Shown: positions 12,560 through 23,959, numbered from the stretch's first letter. The stretch is DNA of 64,000 nucleotides from Halocaridina rubra (GCA_037179515.1 JAXCGZ010003829.1:1-64000); one strand, 5' to 3'. A program made the numbers and translations. Notes: a model not told the origin generated them from the letters alone.

Positions 12560-13236
12560 TGTCGTAAGGTTAATCACTACGTTATAATTATTAGTACCAG
12601 ACGGGCACAAGGTAAGAATGGACAAGCAGTGATTCCTTTATCTTAATTTATTCTAGAGTACAACACATTCGACGCCTCAATGCCCCCACCCTATGACTAT
12701 CACAATCTATGATCTATTCGTACCCCGGGCAAAGTTCTAACTAACTGTTGCTCTCTGACTGCCTTCTGGCTGCCATGGGGATACTTGAAATACCCCAAAG
12801 GCAGGGCGTGTCGCTAAATCTACTTCTGCCAATTGCCTTCAGGTTCAAAGAGAGGTCCCTCCTCTTGTGGGATAGGCTATTTCAGTTGGCCTATAGAACG
12901 GAAAAGTTCCAGGTCAGAGCGTGGCTATTGGGTATCCCTCCAGGGCATATAGGGTTACTTGTGATTTTAGGCGGGGCCACATTCTGGGTCTTTCCCACAC
13001 TCTTGAGGCACTTGACGCCGGGTGGCTAAGCCCTATGCTAAAGCACCTGGGTTCAGCCAGGTGCTAAGCCCTATGGATCCAGCCAGGCGCTAAGCCCTAT
13101 GGATCTGTTTACCTTACCCAGATAAACAACTGGGAGAGTATTCTATTTCACCCTTGACCTCTAGCCTCTCACGTTTCTCTTCACGACTTGTTACAGTTTC
13201 AGATTCTGACTTCAGCAAGGCTTCAGTCATGCGACA
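12560..13236. mobile_element. Solo LTR, 677 bp, with 4-bp TSD ATAT
   Basis: The insert begins TGTCGTAAGG and ends CATGCGACA. It therefore has the TG...CA ends of LTRs, with short inverted termini TGTCG/CGACA. It is flanked by ATAT at 12556-12559 and 13237-13240, while D at the same site has ATAT once. No internal protein or second LTR is present, so it is a solo LTR left by recombination. A 4-bp TSD fits Ty3/Gypsy-like elements, but the family is not identified. Internal direct repeats of GCTAAGCCCTATG occur near 13027-13100. Orientation is unknown. Confidence 0.85.
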
Positions 13237-13240
13237 ATAT

Positions 13241-15116
13241 GACTCTCCGAGAACGTTATAAAACAGAAAAGAAACGTGTCAGATCTCTCATCAGTGTAAG
13301 TAAAAAAGACTTTTACAAAAAACAATTTAATGACTCTAGACATGATACAGCAGCAACATGGAAAGTGATAAGAAGCATGATACCAAATGAAAAGAGTACC
13401 TCAGAAAGTTATGAAAATATTACGGAGTTGAAAGACAAAGCAGATAACTTTAATAACTATTTTGCTAACGTTGGCAAAAATACATATGAAAAAACTCAAG
13501 AAAACATCAACTCAGTGAATATGAGTAATTGCTTAAATGACAATTCTTCCAATGAAAACACAAGAGAGTACTTCAAGATAAATCCTATAGATTGTGCTAC
13601 CCTAATTCTTACCATAAAGAGCCTAAGAAACTCTGGCTCTTATGGTTCAGATGGTATACCATTTCAGTTCATCAAAGATGCTCTACCCATGATTGCATCC
13701 TATATTCTAACTATTATGAACACTTCCATTGTTACTAAAAAGTTTCCTGACTCTTGGAAAATATCACATGTAATACCTCTGCATAAAAAGGGGGACAGAG
13801 AAGATGTGACAAACTATCGTCCCATTTCCCTGCTGCCCATTTTCTCTAAAATATTAGAAAAAATTGTTGCATGCCAATTTATGTCATATTTAGAATCAAA
13901 TAGACTACTAACGATTATCCAACATGGTTTCAGACCAAAACTCTCGACGGAAACTGCACTGCTTAAAGTTACGAATAGTATATATAATAATATAGATATG
14001 AAAAAAATATCTTTGCTAATTTTATTAGACTTATCAAAAGCCTTCGACAGTGTAAACCATGAAATTCTTTTAAGTAAATGTATTAACTTATATATTGATC
14101 CAAGCTGGTTTAGCGAGTATCTATCTAATCGTAAACAGTCCATACGTCTTAACAACATTATCTCTGTGCCAAAAAATGTATCATTTGGTGTTTCACAGGG
14201 ATCAGTACTTGGTCCTATCCTCTTCTCCATTTACGTAAATGATCTATTTTCTTTCATTTCTGACTGTCTAGTCGTACAATATGCAGATGACACTCAACTA
14301 CTCCTTAGTGGTGATATTAATAATCTCCCAGAGCTAACTTTAAGAGCAGAAAACACTCTGTCAAAAATTAAAACCTATTTCCAAGAAATTGGGCCGTTAA
14401 TTAACAAAAGTAAAACACAGTGCATATTTATTGGTTCAAGGTTCCACATAGCACAAATTCCAGAAAACACAGCAATTAATTTTTGCGACAATATTATCAC
14501 ACCTAGCAAAACAGTCAAAAACCTAGGAATTAACTTTGATAACCACATGTTGTTTGATTCCCACATAGATAAAGTATGCAAAAAGGTTACAGGAACATTA
14601 ATGTACTTATCACGTATAAAAGACAATTTTGAGACTACCACTCGAATAACTGTTGTTGAATCTCTAGCCCTAAGTCACATTAATTACTGCACAACTGTGT
14701 GGGGAGCTACCACTAAGACTCAGATAAACAGAATACAGAAGCTTATTAATTTTGCAGCTCGAGTTGCCCTGGGAGGAATAAGAAAATATGACCACATCAC
14801 ACCAGCTCTCAATAAACTTGGGTGGCTGCGGGCAGAAAATAAGGTCGCTTATGCTATTTATGTTTTTGTATTCAAAATTTTGGACCATCATTATCCTAGC
14901 TGGCTATTTGATTTAAAAACAGTCAGGGATATAAGGGCAACTAACACAAGACAGAGCAGTGAGCTCTTTATTCACAGAACAAACACAGAAGCAGGTTCAA
15001 AGATGATCACTATCAAAGGGCCAACACTCTGGAATAATATTCCAGAGCATCTTAAAAATGCATCCTCCTTCACAGCTTTCAAAGGCAAACTATATAGTTT
15101 TCCTTTGGACAAATAG
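13241..15116 (+). pseudogene. LINE B ORF2, linker and RT
   Basis: Continues ORF2 after the solo LTR: MTLRERYKTEKKRVRSLI (EN-RT linker), SYGSDGIPFQF, then RT motifs NYRPISLLPIF, LLDLSKAFDSVNH, FGVSQGSVLGPILF and QYADDTQLL. In the last but one, the usual Pro of GVPQG is Ser. The product ends FPLDK at 15116. This stretch has no stop. The protein as a whole is inactivated by the upstream frameshift and LTR insertion. Confidence 0.88.
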
Positions 15117-15410
15117 TTGCTGCTCATTAAGAACTATTTATTCTCATTGTAAGGAAACAAATATGGAAATGATGCCGATAATAATGATCCTGTATCTAGT
15201 GGCATACTTACTACTTTATTATTAACATTATTGTTAACATTTTTATTACAGCATTATTATTTTCTATGAAAGCTACATTTAATTTAACTATATGTCTAAC
15301 CCTCTTATTTATTAGTTTAATTGCATGTCTACTTATAAGTTACTATTAATGTTGAATAACCATTGTACAAAATGGAAATAAATGTTTTGATTTGATTTGA
15401 TTTGATTATG
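15117..15410 (+). mobile_element. LINE B 3' UTR and (TTTGA)n tail
   Basis: A UTR almost identical to D's, ending GAATAACCATTGTACAAAAT, then GGAAATAAATG and about 22 bp of TTTGA/TTGAT repeats. It joins D's interrupted RT at TTATGCAGAGG. Confidence 0.85.
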
Positions 15411-16910
15411 CAGAGGTATTACATGTGATATTTTCCAAGAGTCAGGAAACTTTTTAGTAACAATGGAAGTGTTCATAATAGTTAGAATATAGGATGCAAT
15501 TATGGGTAGAGCATCTTTGATGAACTGAAATGGTATACCATCTGAACCATAAGAGCCAGAGTTTCTTAGGCTCTTTATGGTAAAAATTAGGATAGCACAA
15601 TCGATAGGATTTATCTTGAAGTACTCTCTTGTGTCTTCACTGGAAGAATTGTCATTTAAGCAATTACTCATATTCACTGAGTTGATGTTTTCTTGAGTTT
15701 TTTCATATGTATTTTTGCCAACGTTAGCAAAATAGTTATTAAAGTTATCTGCTTTGTCTTTCAACTCCGTAATATTTTCATAACTTTCTGAGGTACTCTT
15801 TTCATTTGGTATTATGCTTCTTATCACTTTCCATGTTGCTGATGTATCATGTCTAGAGTCATTAAATTGTTTTTTGTAAAAGTCTTTTTTACTTACACTG
15901 ATGAGAGATCTGACACGTTTCTTTTCTGTTTTATAACGTTCTCGGAGAGTCATATCATATCTATTCATTTTTAGCTCTTTTTGTATTTGATTTCTGATTT
16001 GCATTGCCTCTTTGATGTCATTAGATAGCCAGGGGGCTGAGGGGCGGGTTATTTTTCTTGTTACAATGGGTGCACAACTATCTAAGCATTCAAGGAAGAC
16101 TTTTGTTAAAATCTCAACCTGCAAATCGACGTTATCTGTGTATTTAATTCTATTAAGTGCATTTGTGTTGTTGATTAATGTTTCACAAAAGATATCAGGG
16201 GAGTCATTTTTTAGACACCGGAATGTCTTGAGGAGAGGCTTCCTTTTCGACTTGTTTATGTTTAGCATAGCAATGTTCAGCTCGTGGTCTGCAATTGGGC
16301 AGGGAACTACGTCCCAATAGGGTATACTTTCCACTTTATTTGTTATTATCAGATCTATAAGAGTCCTAGAATTAGGGGTTATGCGGGTCGGTTTTGTCAC
16401 TATTTGTGTTAACTTCACAGTGTTGATCACCCTTTTCATTTTGTTATCTGCTGAGAGCAAGTCATCATTAAAATCACCAAGTATGTATATGGGTTTATGA
16501 CGCACACAGATATTTCTGAATGTTTCTAGCAGATGATTGAATGAACTGGTAGGTGCTTTAGGGTGACGGTAAACACTCCCTACAATGAAAGATGGAAGTT
16601 TCTGATACTGCACAGTGATCCATAAATCTTCGAGCTCCTCAGTTTTTTCTAAACTTGTGGTTATTTCTGATGCACTAAGATAATTTCTAACATAAATACA
16701 AACCCCACCCCCTCGGCCATGGTCATTGCAAAATATTTTAAACTCTGGGATATTCACATATTTATTTTCAGTTGTAGGAGGAAGCCAAGTTTTACTTACA
16801 CAGAGGATGTCTATGTTGTAGTCTTTTGTTAGCATTATTATTTCCTCAAAATGAGCGAGCAGGGACTGAGCGTTCACATGTACTAATGTTACATTCTTAC
16901 CATGTTTCAT
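15411..16910 (-). CDS. LINE D ORF2, EN half (L2/CR1-like)
   Basis: The first half of D's ORF2, from ATG at 16910 to the B insertion at 15411. EN motifs are present: LVHVNAQSLL, LCVSKTWLPP (Lys where B has Glu, at the usual catalytic Glu position), GRGGGVCIYV, GSVYRHP, LGDFNDD and ADHE. The EN-RT linker and start of RT (SGSYGSDGIPFQF) follow. The frame is open throughout and also upstream to 17312, inside ORF1. The remaining RT is at 8937-10262. The Glu-to-Lys change may impair EN even though the ORF is intact. Confidence 0.88.
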
Positions 16911-18336
16911 TGGGGTGGTATCCATAGTTATAGTTGCTGTTTCGACTGTGTGATTCTGCTGGGAATTCATCATTGTAGTGTGTTCTGGTTTTAGCCCATA
17001 GATCCTGGTGTCTGTACCTGCCGTTGGATGTGTAACGCTGCTTTGAGTACGTGCCGTGGTATGATCGGGCCTTCCCAAAGTTTGTATGCCTAGGTGAGTG
17101 TCTAGGGTTGTAAGAGCCATCACTCCAGGAGAAGTCTCTTGTGCGTGGACGGCAATAAGAGAGGTTTGTATCGTGTCTCTTTCTGTAGTCTCGCAAATAG
17201 GGGATTGTTTCATTAGCTCTTTGCTGTTTATTTTGGTATGACTGTAGTTTGGGATATTTTGTAGAATACCCAGGTTGTGTCCATTGTTTGCCCCCACGAA
17301 ATGGCTGGACAATTGTGCCTGTAGGCCATTGATTCAGTTTGTAAGGCACATATTCAAATCCTTTCGATATCGTTATTGCGAAGGAAACCCAGTTTGGTTT
17401 GCGAGAAAGCTCCTTAATCAAGACTTCTTCAGAATGAATGCCTTGATTTGTCAATGTATTACGTATCTCTCTCTCAAAGGGGTTGCCAGGAATGCGAATA
17501 TATATTTGAGCTGTAACCCTTGCACTTGCATTATTGGGCAACTGTGGCTGTGGGGGAGAGGACTTTGATGGAATGTTTAGAATAGAGACTGCTGCTATTT
17601 TGTCTTTTCTGTTTTCTTCATTATTTTGCAGCCTATTGCTGGGTTGGTTATTTGTGCTGGAAGGTGTAATTTGGTTGTCCTGGTTAGTGATAGTTGCTGT
17701 GTTGTTAGGAGTAGTGGAGATTGACTCTATATCTTCTTCGCTGTTTTGCAACTCTTTACCAGGTTGGTTGTTTGTGCTGGGAAGAATCTTGTTCTGGTTA
17801 GTGCCTGTTGTTGTATTGTTAGGAGTAGTGGGGAAGGACGCTGTTGTTTCATCACTATTTTGTAACCTGTTACTGATTTGATTATTTATGCTAGATGGTG
17901 TATTCAGGTTGTCTTGATGACTATCACTTTTATCTGGATCTACCGCTTCTTCACTACCACTGTCACATTCATCTCTCAATGCACTGAAGGAATTGTGAGT
18001 AGAGACAGAAAACCTAGTTTGCAAAACCTGAGGGTTGTTGATAGAAGGGACATCATCGTTGTTAGGTGACAGCACTGAACTGAGAGGTGGAGATGTTTCT
18101 GATAGGAGTTTCAGCCTAGAATTATCTCTTTTAAGTAGGACAATGTCAGATTCTAGCAAACCCACCTTGTGTTGTAAGGCTTTCACCTTTTCAGCATCTG
18201 CTTCCAAAATTTTCACCTTATCTGCAAGACTTTCTATCATTCGATGTAGGTTTCCTAGGTCGTGTGTTTTTTTAGACTCTATGGATTTTACAACAGAAGT
18301 TTGAGGTCGAAAGAGTTTGTCAAGTTCACCATTCAT
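16897..18336 (-). CDS. LINE D ORF1, intact (479 aa)
   Basis: The only complete ORF1 of this family in the window. It starts MNGELDKLFRPQTSVV (ATG at 18336) and includes a coiled-coil at about residues 33-75 (repeating Leu/Ile heptads) and a long Asn/Thr/Ser/Gln-rich linker with four imperfect repeats of (S/T)TNNQ..RLQN..E (about residues 130-255). A conserved globular block follows (YIRIPGNPFEREI...KLNQWPTG, about 280-345), then an Arg/Tyr/His-rich basic tail ending NETW. Coiled-coil ORF1 proteins of L2/CR1 LINEs are thought to bind element RNA. The globular block is not a fold I recognise. It ends with a stop that overlaps the ORF2 ATG by 14 bases. Confidence 0.9.
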   Translation of the reverse strand: MNGELDKLFRPQTSVVKSIESKKTHDLGNLHRMIESLADKVKILEADAEKVKALQHKVGLLESDIVLLKRDNSRLKLLSETSPPLSSVLSPNNDDVPSINNPQVLQTRFSVSTHNSFSALRDECDSGSEEAVDPDKSDSHQDNLNTPSSINNQISNRLQNSDETTASFPTTPNNTTTGTNQNKILPSTNNQPGKELQNSEEDIESISTTPNNTATITNQDNQITPSSTNNQPSNRLQNNEENRKDKIAAVSILNIPSKSSPPQPQLPNNASARVTAQIYIRIPGNPFEREIRNTLTNQGIHSEEVLIKELSRKPNWVSFAITISKGFEYVPYKLNQWPTGTIVQPFRGGKQWTQPGYSTKYPKLQSYQNKQQRANETIPYLRDYRKRHDTNLSYCRPRTRDFSWSDGSYNPRHSPRHTNFGKARSYHGTYSKQRYTSNGRYRHQDLWAKTRTHYNDEFPAESHSRNSNYNYGYHPNETW

Positions 18337-18408
18337 TGAGATATTCAGGACACTTGCGCTAAAAGTTATTATGTTTGTAATTATCTCTTTTTTTAATCGT
18401 TTTTTTAT
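18337..18408 (-). mobile_element. LINE D 5' end, short 5' UTR
   Basis: Only 72 bp separate the ORF1 ATG from the TSD at 18409-18415, so either the 5' UTR is very short or the copy is slightly truncated. No promoter motif is recognised. The upstream frame is open into BEL sequence, which looks like chance. Confidence 0.6.
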
Positions 18409-18415
18409 GGGAACA
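18409..18415. repeat. Right TSD of LINE D
   Basis: GGGAACA is identical to 8641-8647. It brackets the composite D+B+LTR insertion in the BEL relic. Confidence 0.7.
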
Positions 18416-20460
18416 GAATCTGTGAATCTTCAAAGTGTAGTTTTATCTTCATAACTCACTTCTTGCTTATTTACTCCAGTACTCACTGGCTTCCACAACT
18501 TATTACCAGGCTCTATGGTCTCTTCAATCAACAACTTATTAACAGGCTTTATGGCCTCTTCAATGAATTCTTGAGTAGAAGTAGGCAATAATTGTATTAC
18601 TATTTGCATAACAATTTGGTTTTGCACATTATTGGCTTCATGCTAAGTATCACGAGGAATATTACCATACAGCATGACACCACCTGGTGATTCCATCAAA
18701 TTATAGACATCTCACTTGTTAATACCACTAAAAAGCTGACTAAAATGTGAGGCACCAATAGCAATGACAGTGTTCTCAAGTACATTACTATCAGTATCTT
18801 CATCAGCCCACTTGTGACCATTAGAATTTATCATATTTGCAGCCTTTACTATACCTAGAGTGTGGATGCTGATTAGAATATCTTCAACTACGAGTAACTT
18901 AACTTTGCCCCAATTTATTAAGTATACTTACAACAGGAAAACTTCCTTTCACCGTTTCAGAATTAATTAAGTCTTTCAGTTAATTCCCTGGTTATAAAGA
19001 AACAATGGGAACCTGTATCAATGAAGGACCTAGTGTTTACTCAGTTGCTTCCTTTAACTGCTCATTTTTCCACTGGCAGTAGGCAGAGCACATGAGGATA
19101 AACTTGGCTTTATTATTTACCTTTGTACTGGATTCATAATCATCACACCAACATGTTTTTTGTCCTTTTCTGAGTCAGAATATTCTTTCTCATTGCTTGA
19201 CTCATATATTAATTTTGAACTATTTCCTGACTGTTCAGTCAGAAATGTAGGCTCTTCAAACCTTTTTTGAAACTTTGATTCTTGTTTGTAACACAAGGCT
19301 GCATGATGACCATTTTTCTTAAACTTGTTGCAGTTTAACTAAGTGTAACATTCATTTTGATAATGCCTTACCTGAATATGTCCAAGACATTTGTTACTGT
19401 CTCTCAATTTGTCTCTACATTAGTTTATACTTTGTACTTTATTACACTGATAAGGTTTTTGACCTTGTCAACCACAGAATACACATTCTAATTTATTATC
19501 TACTATTTTTGCAACAGTACCATAACTGCCTACAGTCTTTTCATAGGACTGAGTCTCATTTGTCTGGGAAGTCTGGGTCTCTCCTTTGTGTTATCTTTAG
19601 TGTTATTGCCGTCTATATAATATACATATTTTCCCAGTTCAGGGTTTCATATGTAGGATTTGTGTCAATTTTCATGCTAATCCTCCACATCTTCTAGTAA
19701 TTTCATTATTACGAGTTCTGAAAATACCCAATCAGTGTTCTTCATGCCTATGTAATTTTTCAAACTTCAAGTAATGGCCTCTACTTCCTGCTTGAATTTA
19801 AAAAGTGATGAATAATTAGAAGGTGTTGGTATTTTACCAATATCCTCTTTAAATCTCGTACAATCCTGTCCTTGTTGGTATAAACAGCTTGCAGCTGTTG
19901 AATGCATTCATCATAAATCTCAATAACAACAGGATATTCCATTATGATGTTTACTAAACTATCAAACGCATTCCAAAACTCGTTCCATTCATCATATTTT
20001 CCAGAGAACTGTGGAATATTTACTTCAGGAATACCAGTTGTGGGTTGTCCACTGGGGAGGCTTGAACTCTCAGAACCAGGAGCTCTAGTACTTTTCATAG
20101 GTCTCAACTTACGAATCCGTTCGAGGACGGCTAAGCTAATCTCATTTACTGTTTCAACTATACTGTCATGTTCTATTTCTTCCTCTTCAGAATCCCTTTT
20201 GAGGGGTTTATCCTCGGAAAACCCCGATGTCGACAGTAACCACTGGCCTTGAAATAAAGCTTGAATGTCTTCTAGTCCATGTATCTCTAGAGCACGTTTT
20301 TCGGCATGAGTGCCTCTTTGTGACTCACAAGGACAACTCTCTAATTACTTGTTCTCTTTTACATCTCTGTCCATATTCAGAATATTATCATTCAGGTTAT
20401 TTGCTAGGGTTTCAAAGTCCGTGACTTTTTTATCCAGGCTCCTAAATGCTACTCCCCCTC
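18416..20460 (-). pseudogene. BEL/Pao-like gag-protease relic
   Basis: Minus-strand order: a gag N-terminal helical stretch (FRSLDKKVTDFETLANNLND near 20440-20380, then THAEKRALEIHGLEDIQALF); then IPEVNIPQFSGKYDEWNEFW (19781-20107), which matches the DUF1759-type gag core of BEL/Pao elements; a zinc-knuckle remnant FKKNGHHAALCY near 19300; and a protease-like end IGASHFSQLFSG...ESPGGVMLYGNI near 18760-18660. Numerous stops and frameshifts make it dead. It continues into the pol relic at 8647-8060 after removal of LINE D. Family assignment rests on these motifs only. Confidence 0.55.
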
Positions 20461-21229
20461 ATACAACCCCTGGAGATCCTCTACCACCCCTCCCCAAGCA
20501 TTGGATGGAGGGTTAGTGAGAGATGGATTCATCTTGGCGTTTTGTGTCTCACCGAATATAGAAAAAAAAAAGTTTTTATTTAACCTCACACAGAATTGCT
20601 ATATCTTCTTGTGAGTACTCATTTAGTTGCTTAGTTAATCTTTCTGGTAACACACTCATAACTCTAAATTTGACTTTGGTAATAAAAAACAAAAACAAAA
20701 ACCACATTAAGAAAAGCTTGAGTATGCAACCGAGGAAAAAACAGGATGAAGTTGTGAGGATGTGCTTAGTGATGAGAAGCTGTGGTGGATATTTTACCAG
20801 TTTTATGTGGTACAGCCAAGTTCATGATTTCTATTTTTCCCCTGATTTTCGAGAGTCCGAAGCAAATTATGAACATACAAGTTCAGATTAGTCTATGAAC
20901 ATCAACCTTTATTTCTCAACTTTAATTTGTTTCAGTAGGCAACCAATCAGATTATTTTTCATTGATTGCATGTGAATTACGCACGCTTATAGCCAAGAGA
21001 CTGTCATATGAAAGGGTTAAAGAGCACTTAAGAGGATTTTAAAAATGAATGAAGGAGCTCCAAGGGACAAAACAGATTGAACAATCTCACTCTAATGAGC
21101 AATGAACATGAACTTCTGAGTGAAAGAGACATTTCCAGCAGCATCAACAAATTTGCTTGTATTAAGCTTAAAAAAATGCTATTCATATGAAGTTTTGCTG
21201 TTTTTTTTTACATTAGAAATTGATACTTT
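20461..21229. other. No gene recognised
   Basis: Apparently unique sequence with small A-rich runs (about 20563 and 20690). Short ORFs on both strands have no recognisable motif. Confidence 0.5.
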
Positions 21230-22714
21230 TTTTTATGAGTGTGACACTGGGACAGGCAAGAAATTTGTCCTCAGTAGGTCCGGGCATCAAGAAAACATTA
21301 CGACAAAGAAATTGTGGAAGTGTAAAGACAAGGCAGAAAAAAGGGAATGATACACAATAGGAAAAGGACAGGCTGAATGAATAGTCGAAGTATTGAGAAC
21401 CTTAGAGATATGGCAGGATTAGGCCTTGAAATGACAACAGACTTACTATTTGAAGGAAGGTAGGTTATAAGAATTAGGAATGACAGAAGGAGGGAGAGAT
21501 TTCAAGAGTTTGGAGATGGATGATAAGAAGCAGTCACTGCATCGACCAATCCATGAGCTACAAATCTCCACACAGTACCTGCGAAACGAAGCCGCTTGGC
21601 GAAGTTATGTGACCTTGGTAGTGGGGAAGAGATGCAACTCGCCAACTTATCAGAGCAGCTATGGAAGTAGTAGTGATAAAAAAGAGAAAGGGATGATACC
21701 TTACGGGGAAGAGAAAGAGAATTCGGAGTACAAGTAAGAGAATGGTCATTCGTGAGTTTGATTGCCTGAGATTCAACCCTCTCAAAGAGATAAGTATAAG
21801 AAAAAGCACCCCAGAAGTGCAAGCAGTATTCTAAGCAGGGACGGATAAGACCTTTGTGGATTTTAAGTAACTGGAAGGAGGAAAAATAATGACAAATATG
21901 AAACAACCCCCAATATTTTTTATGCAGATTTAGAAATTTGGATTATGTGAAATCTCCAAGATAAGTTAGAGACTATCTGGATTCCTAACATGTTATGGAA
22001 TTAGGAGAGTAAATTCGTTAGTTTCGATGTCAGTAGGGTATCAGGAGGAGAAAAAGATAAAGAGATAGCCAGAAACTGTGTCTTGGAGACATTAAATTTA
22101 ACAAATATTTGTGTTCCACACTCAGATTCTCTCTGCAGATGGATTTGAGAGTAGAAGAGAGAGTGATACAAGACTGATTACAAGTAGCATATTAAGGTTG
22201 TGAAGAGAAGGCAAAGGAAAAAGGAAGGGTAGATTCGTCGGCAAAGGCTTGGAGAAGAGAGGAGAATTGAGGCTGAAGAAGATTGTTGATGAAGAGAAGG
22301 AACATAGTAGGTGGAAGAACAGAGCCTTGTGGAACACCACTGGAAACAGAGAATGAGCTAGATGTTGTGCCGTCAACAATTGCAGATAAAAAAACAGAAA
22401 AAACTGGAAATCAGAGAGAAGGTGTAAAGTCATAAGCATGGAGTCTGGCCAACAGAGCCTTGTACCACAAGCTGTCGATAGCCTTAGAGATATCAAGGGT
22501 GATGACAAAGGATTCCCCATAGTTCCTCAGAGAAGATGATCATACGTGAGTGAGATACGACAAGAGGTCAGAGCGGTCACCATTCTTAGGAACAGCTTGA
22601 ACTAAAGATGCTTCCAAGATGAAGGACATATACTGGTTGAGAGAATGAGGCAAAAAAGACGGCAAAGCACGGGAGTCATTTCATCTGCAAGCTCCTTAAA
22701 GAATCTTGCAGGGA
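21230..22714 (-). pseudogene. J-family LINE fragment, 3' part
   Basis: The minus strand carries the tail of the J family: RT C-terminus (LLKIHKGLIRPCLEYCLHFWG, 21502-21906), SSLSLFYHYYFHSCSDKLA, and a UTR ending CCTGTCCCAGTGTCACACTC followed by ATAAAAAAA. The upstream RT (22122-22520) is broken in several frames. The DNA matches the better copies at 49940-52090 and 59785-63200. A CR1 fragment interrupts it at 22715-23204, in the region encoding a Gly-Pro-Asp-Gly-Ile motif. Confidence 0.8.
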
Positions 22715-23204
22715 TGTAATTACCTAATTGTGCTTACAGGAAAGAGCCCCAAGCTCGTAACTTCCCATCTCCTGCACTTACTGATACTTATATACTTGTC
22801 CTTAAAACTATGGTTTGAGTTAGCATTAACTACCTCCGCGCTTAGCCAATTCCAATTATCAACTACTTTAACACTAAAAAAGTACTTAATTACATCCTTC
22901 AAAGAAGTTCTCTTACGAAGCTTCAATCTATGACCTTTCGTTCTAGTGCCAGCCATATCAAAATATCGATCATTATCCACTCTGTCATAACCATGAATGA
23001 ATTTAAAAACCGTCACCACGTCCCCCCTAATTCTTCCAGCTTCGAGTGATGGTAAGTCTAATTCCCTCATCCTCTCCTCATAACCGTGATTGGACATTTC
23101 TGGCACCAGTTTCGTGGCATGTCTGAACTTTTTCCAGCTTAATTGCGTACTTTTTCAAGTGTTGATTCCAAAAGGGGCTGCATATTCAAGCTTTGGCCTC
23201 ACTT
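22715..23204 (-). pseudogene. CR1-like LINE 3' fragment inserted in J
   Basis: A 490-bp, 5'-truncated CR1 copy. The minus strand reads MRELDLPSLEAGRIRGD, FKFIHGYDRVDNDRYFDM and KYFFSVKVVDNWNWLS, the C-terminus seen at 2083-3554. It ends in the tail AATTAGGTAATTAC at 22715. J sequence is continuous on both sides (CTTGCAGGGAT before, TCTGGATGCCTTGTTC after). Confidence 0.85.
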
Positions 23205-23885
23205 TGATTGGGTCTGGATGCCTTGTTCATCTTTAGAGAATGAAGAACCTTATGGATATTGCGTGAAGAAAGAATAAGGGAAGGCATAGGGTTAGAGAAG
23301 GGTAAAGTACAAGGAACAGGTGCTCTGGAATCACTTATGGAAAAGTTGGTAGAAAAATGAGAGTCAAGAGAGTTGGCTTAGTCAGCGGGAGAGCAAGTTA
23401 TATGACCATCTTGACGAATTTTGGATAAGGGTCAGAAATATTTAGCAGTGGGAGAGGAGTTAAGGTTATCAAATTTCCTTTTTAAAAAAAGGAAGCTTTA
23501 GATTTTCGAACATGTGCAGTGCAGTGATTCCTAGCTGTAAATAAAGCATAGCTAGTCCAGTATGCTTGATCGCTGGCCTTGAAGAGCCATAGAGAAGGTA
23601 CGTTTAAACCAAGGATTAGAGGGAGAAAATGTTTTCATAAAGAAGAGGATGAAATCTTCATTCCCAAGGTTATGATCTAGGTAATTTTTTGGCTACCTGG
23701 TCAGCACTGCGGGTCCGAAAGCACTGGTCAACCCATGGGAAGTCAATGAAAAAGTTACACAAATCATTGTGGTTGGTACGCTCATAGCGCCAAAGGTTGC
23801 AATGAGTAGGAAGTGAATGACAGTAGAAACTCAAAGACAATGAGATCAAATAGTGGTCAGATTTATGAAGAGGGGAAAGCACAGA
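23205..23885 (-). pseudogene. J-family LINE fragment, EN-RT linker part
   Basis: Continues the J copy beyond the CR1 insert and aligns with 61460-62180 of the long J element. Recognisable minus-strand pieces are YERTNHNDLCNFFIDFPWVDQCFRTR and SPLHKSDHYLISLS (23670-23882), the region between EN and RT. It has many frameshifts and ends near 23885. Confidence 0.7.
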
Positions 23886-23959
23886 GTTTGAATAATTAAT
23901 ACTATTTCTTTAGTGTCACACTTTTGCTGTCTTATCTTTCTATATAGTACAAAAAATTC

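Larger units (their letters stand above)
10263..15410 (+). mobile_element. LINE B, inverted L2/CR1-like copy inserted in D
   Basis: A near-identical relative of D on the opposite strand. It is 5'-truncated inside ORF1 (starting CCTACATCGAATG, with a few bases of microhomology to the target) and ends in a (TTTGA)n tail. The target is the RT start of D: D sequence stops at CCTCTGCAT on one side and resumes at GGGGGACAGAG on the other, exactly flanking B. No long TSD is visible; a few T residues of the target seem lost or merged with the tail. B itself carries a solo LTR. Confidence 0.85.

Noticed and set aside
12748..13029. 93-codon ORF inside the solo LTR
   Set aside because: Lies wholly in LTR sequence and lacks any recognisable domain.
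18337..18430. Read-through fusion of BEL pol into LINE D ORF1
   Set aside because: The frame is open by chance over 90 bp and an upstream stop closes it.
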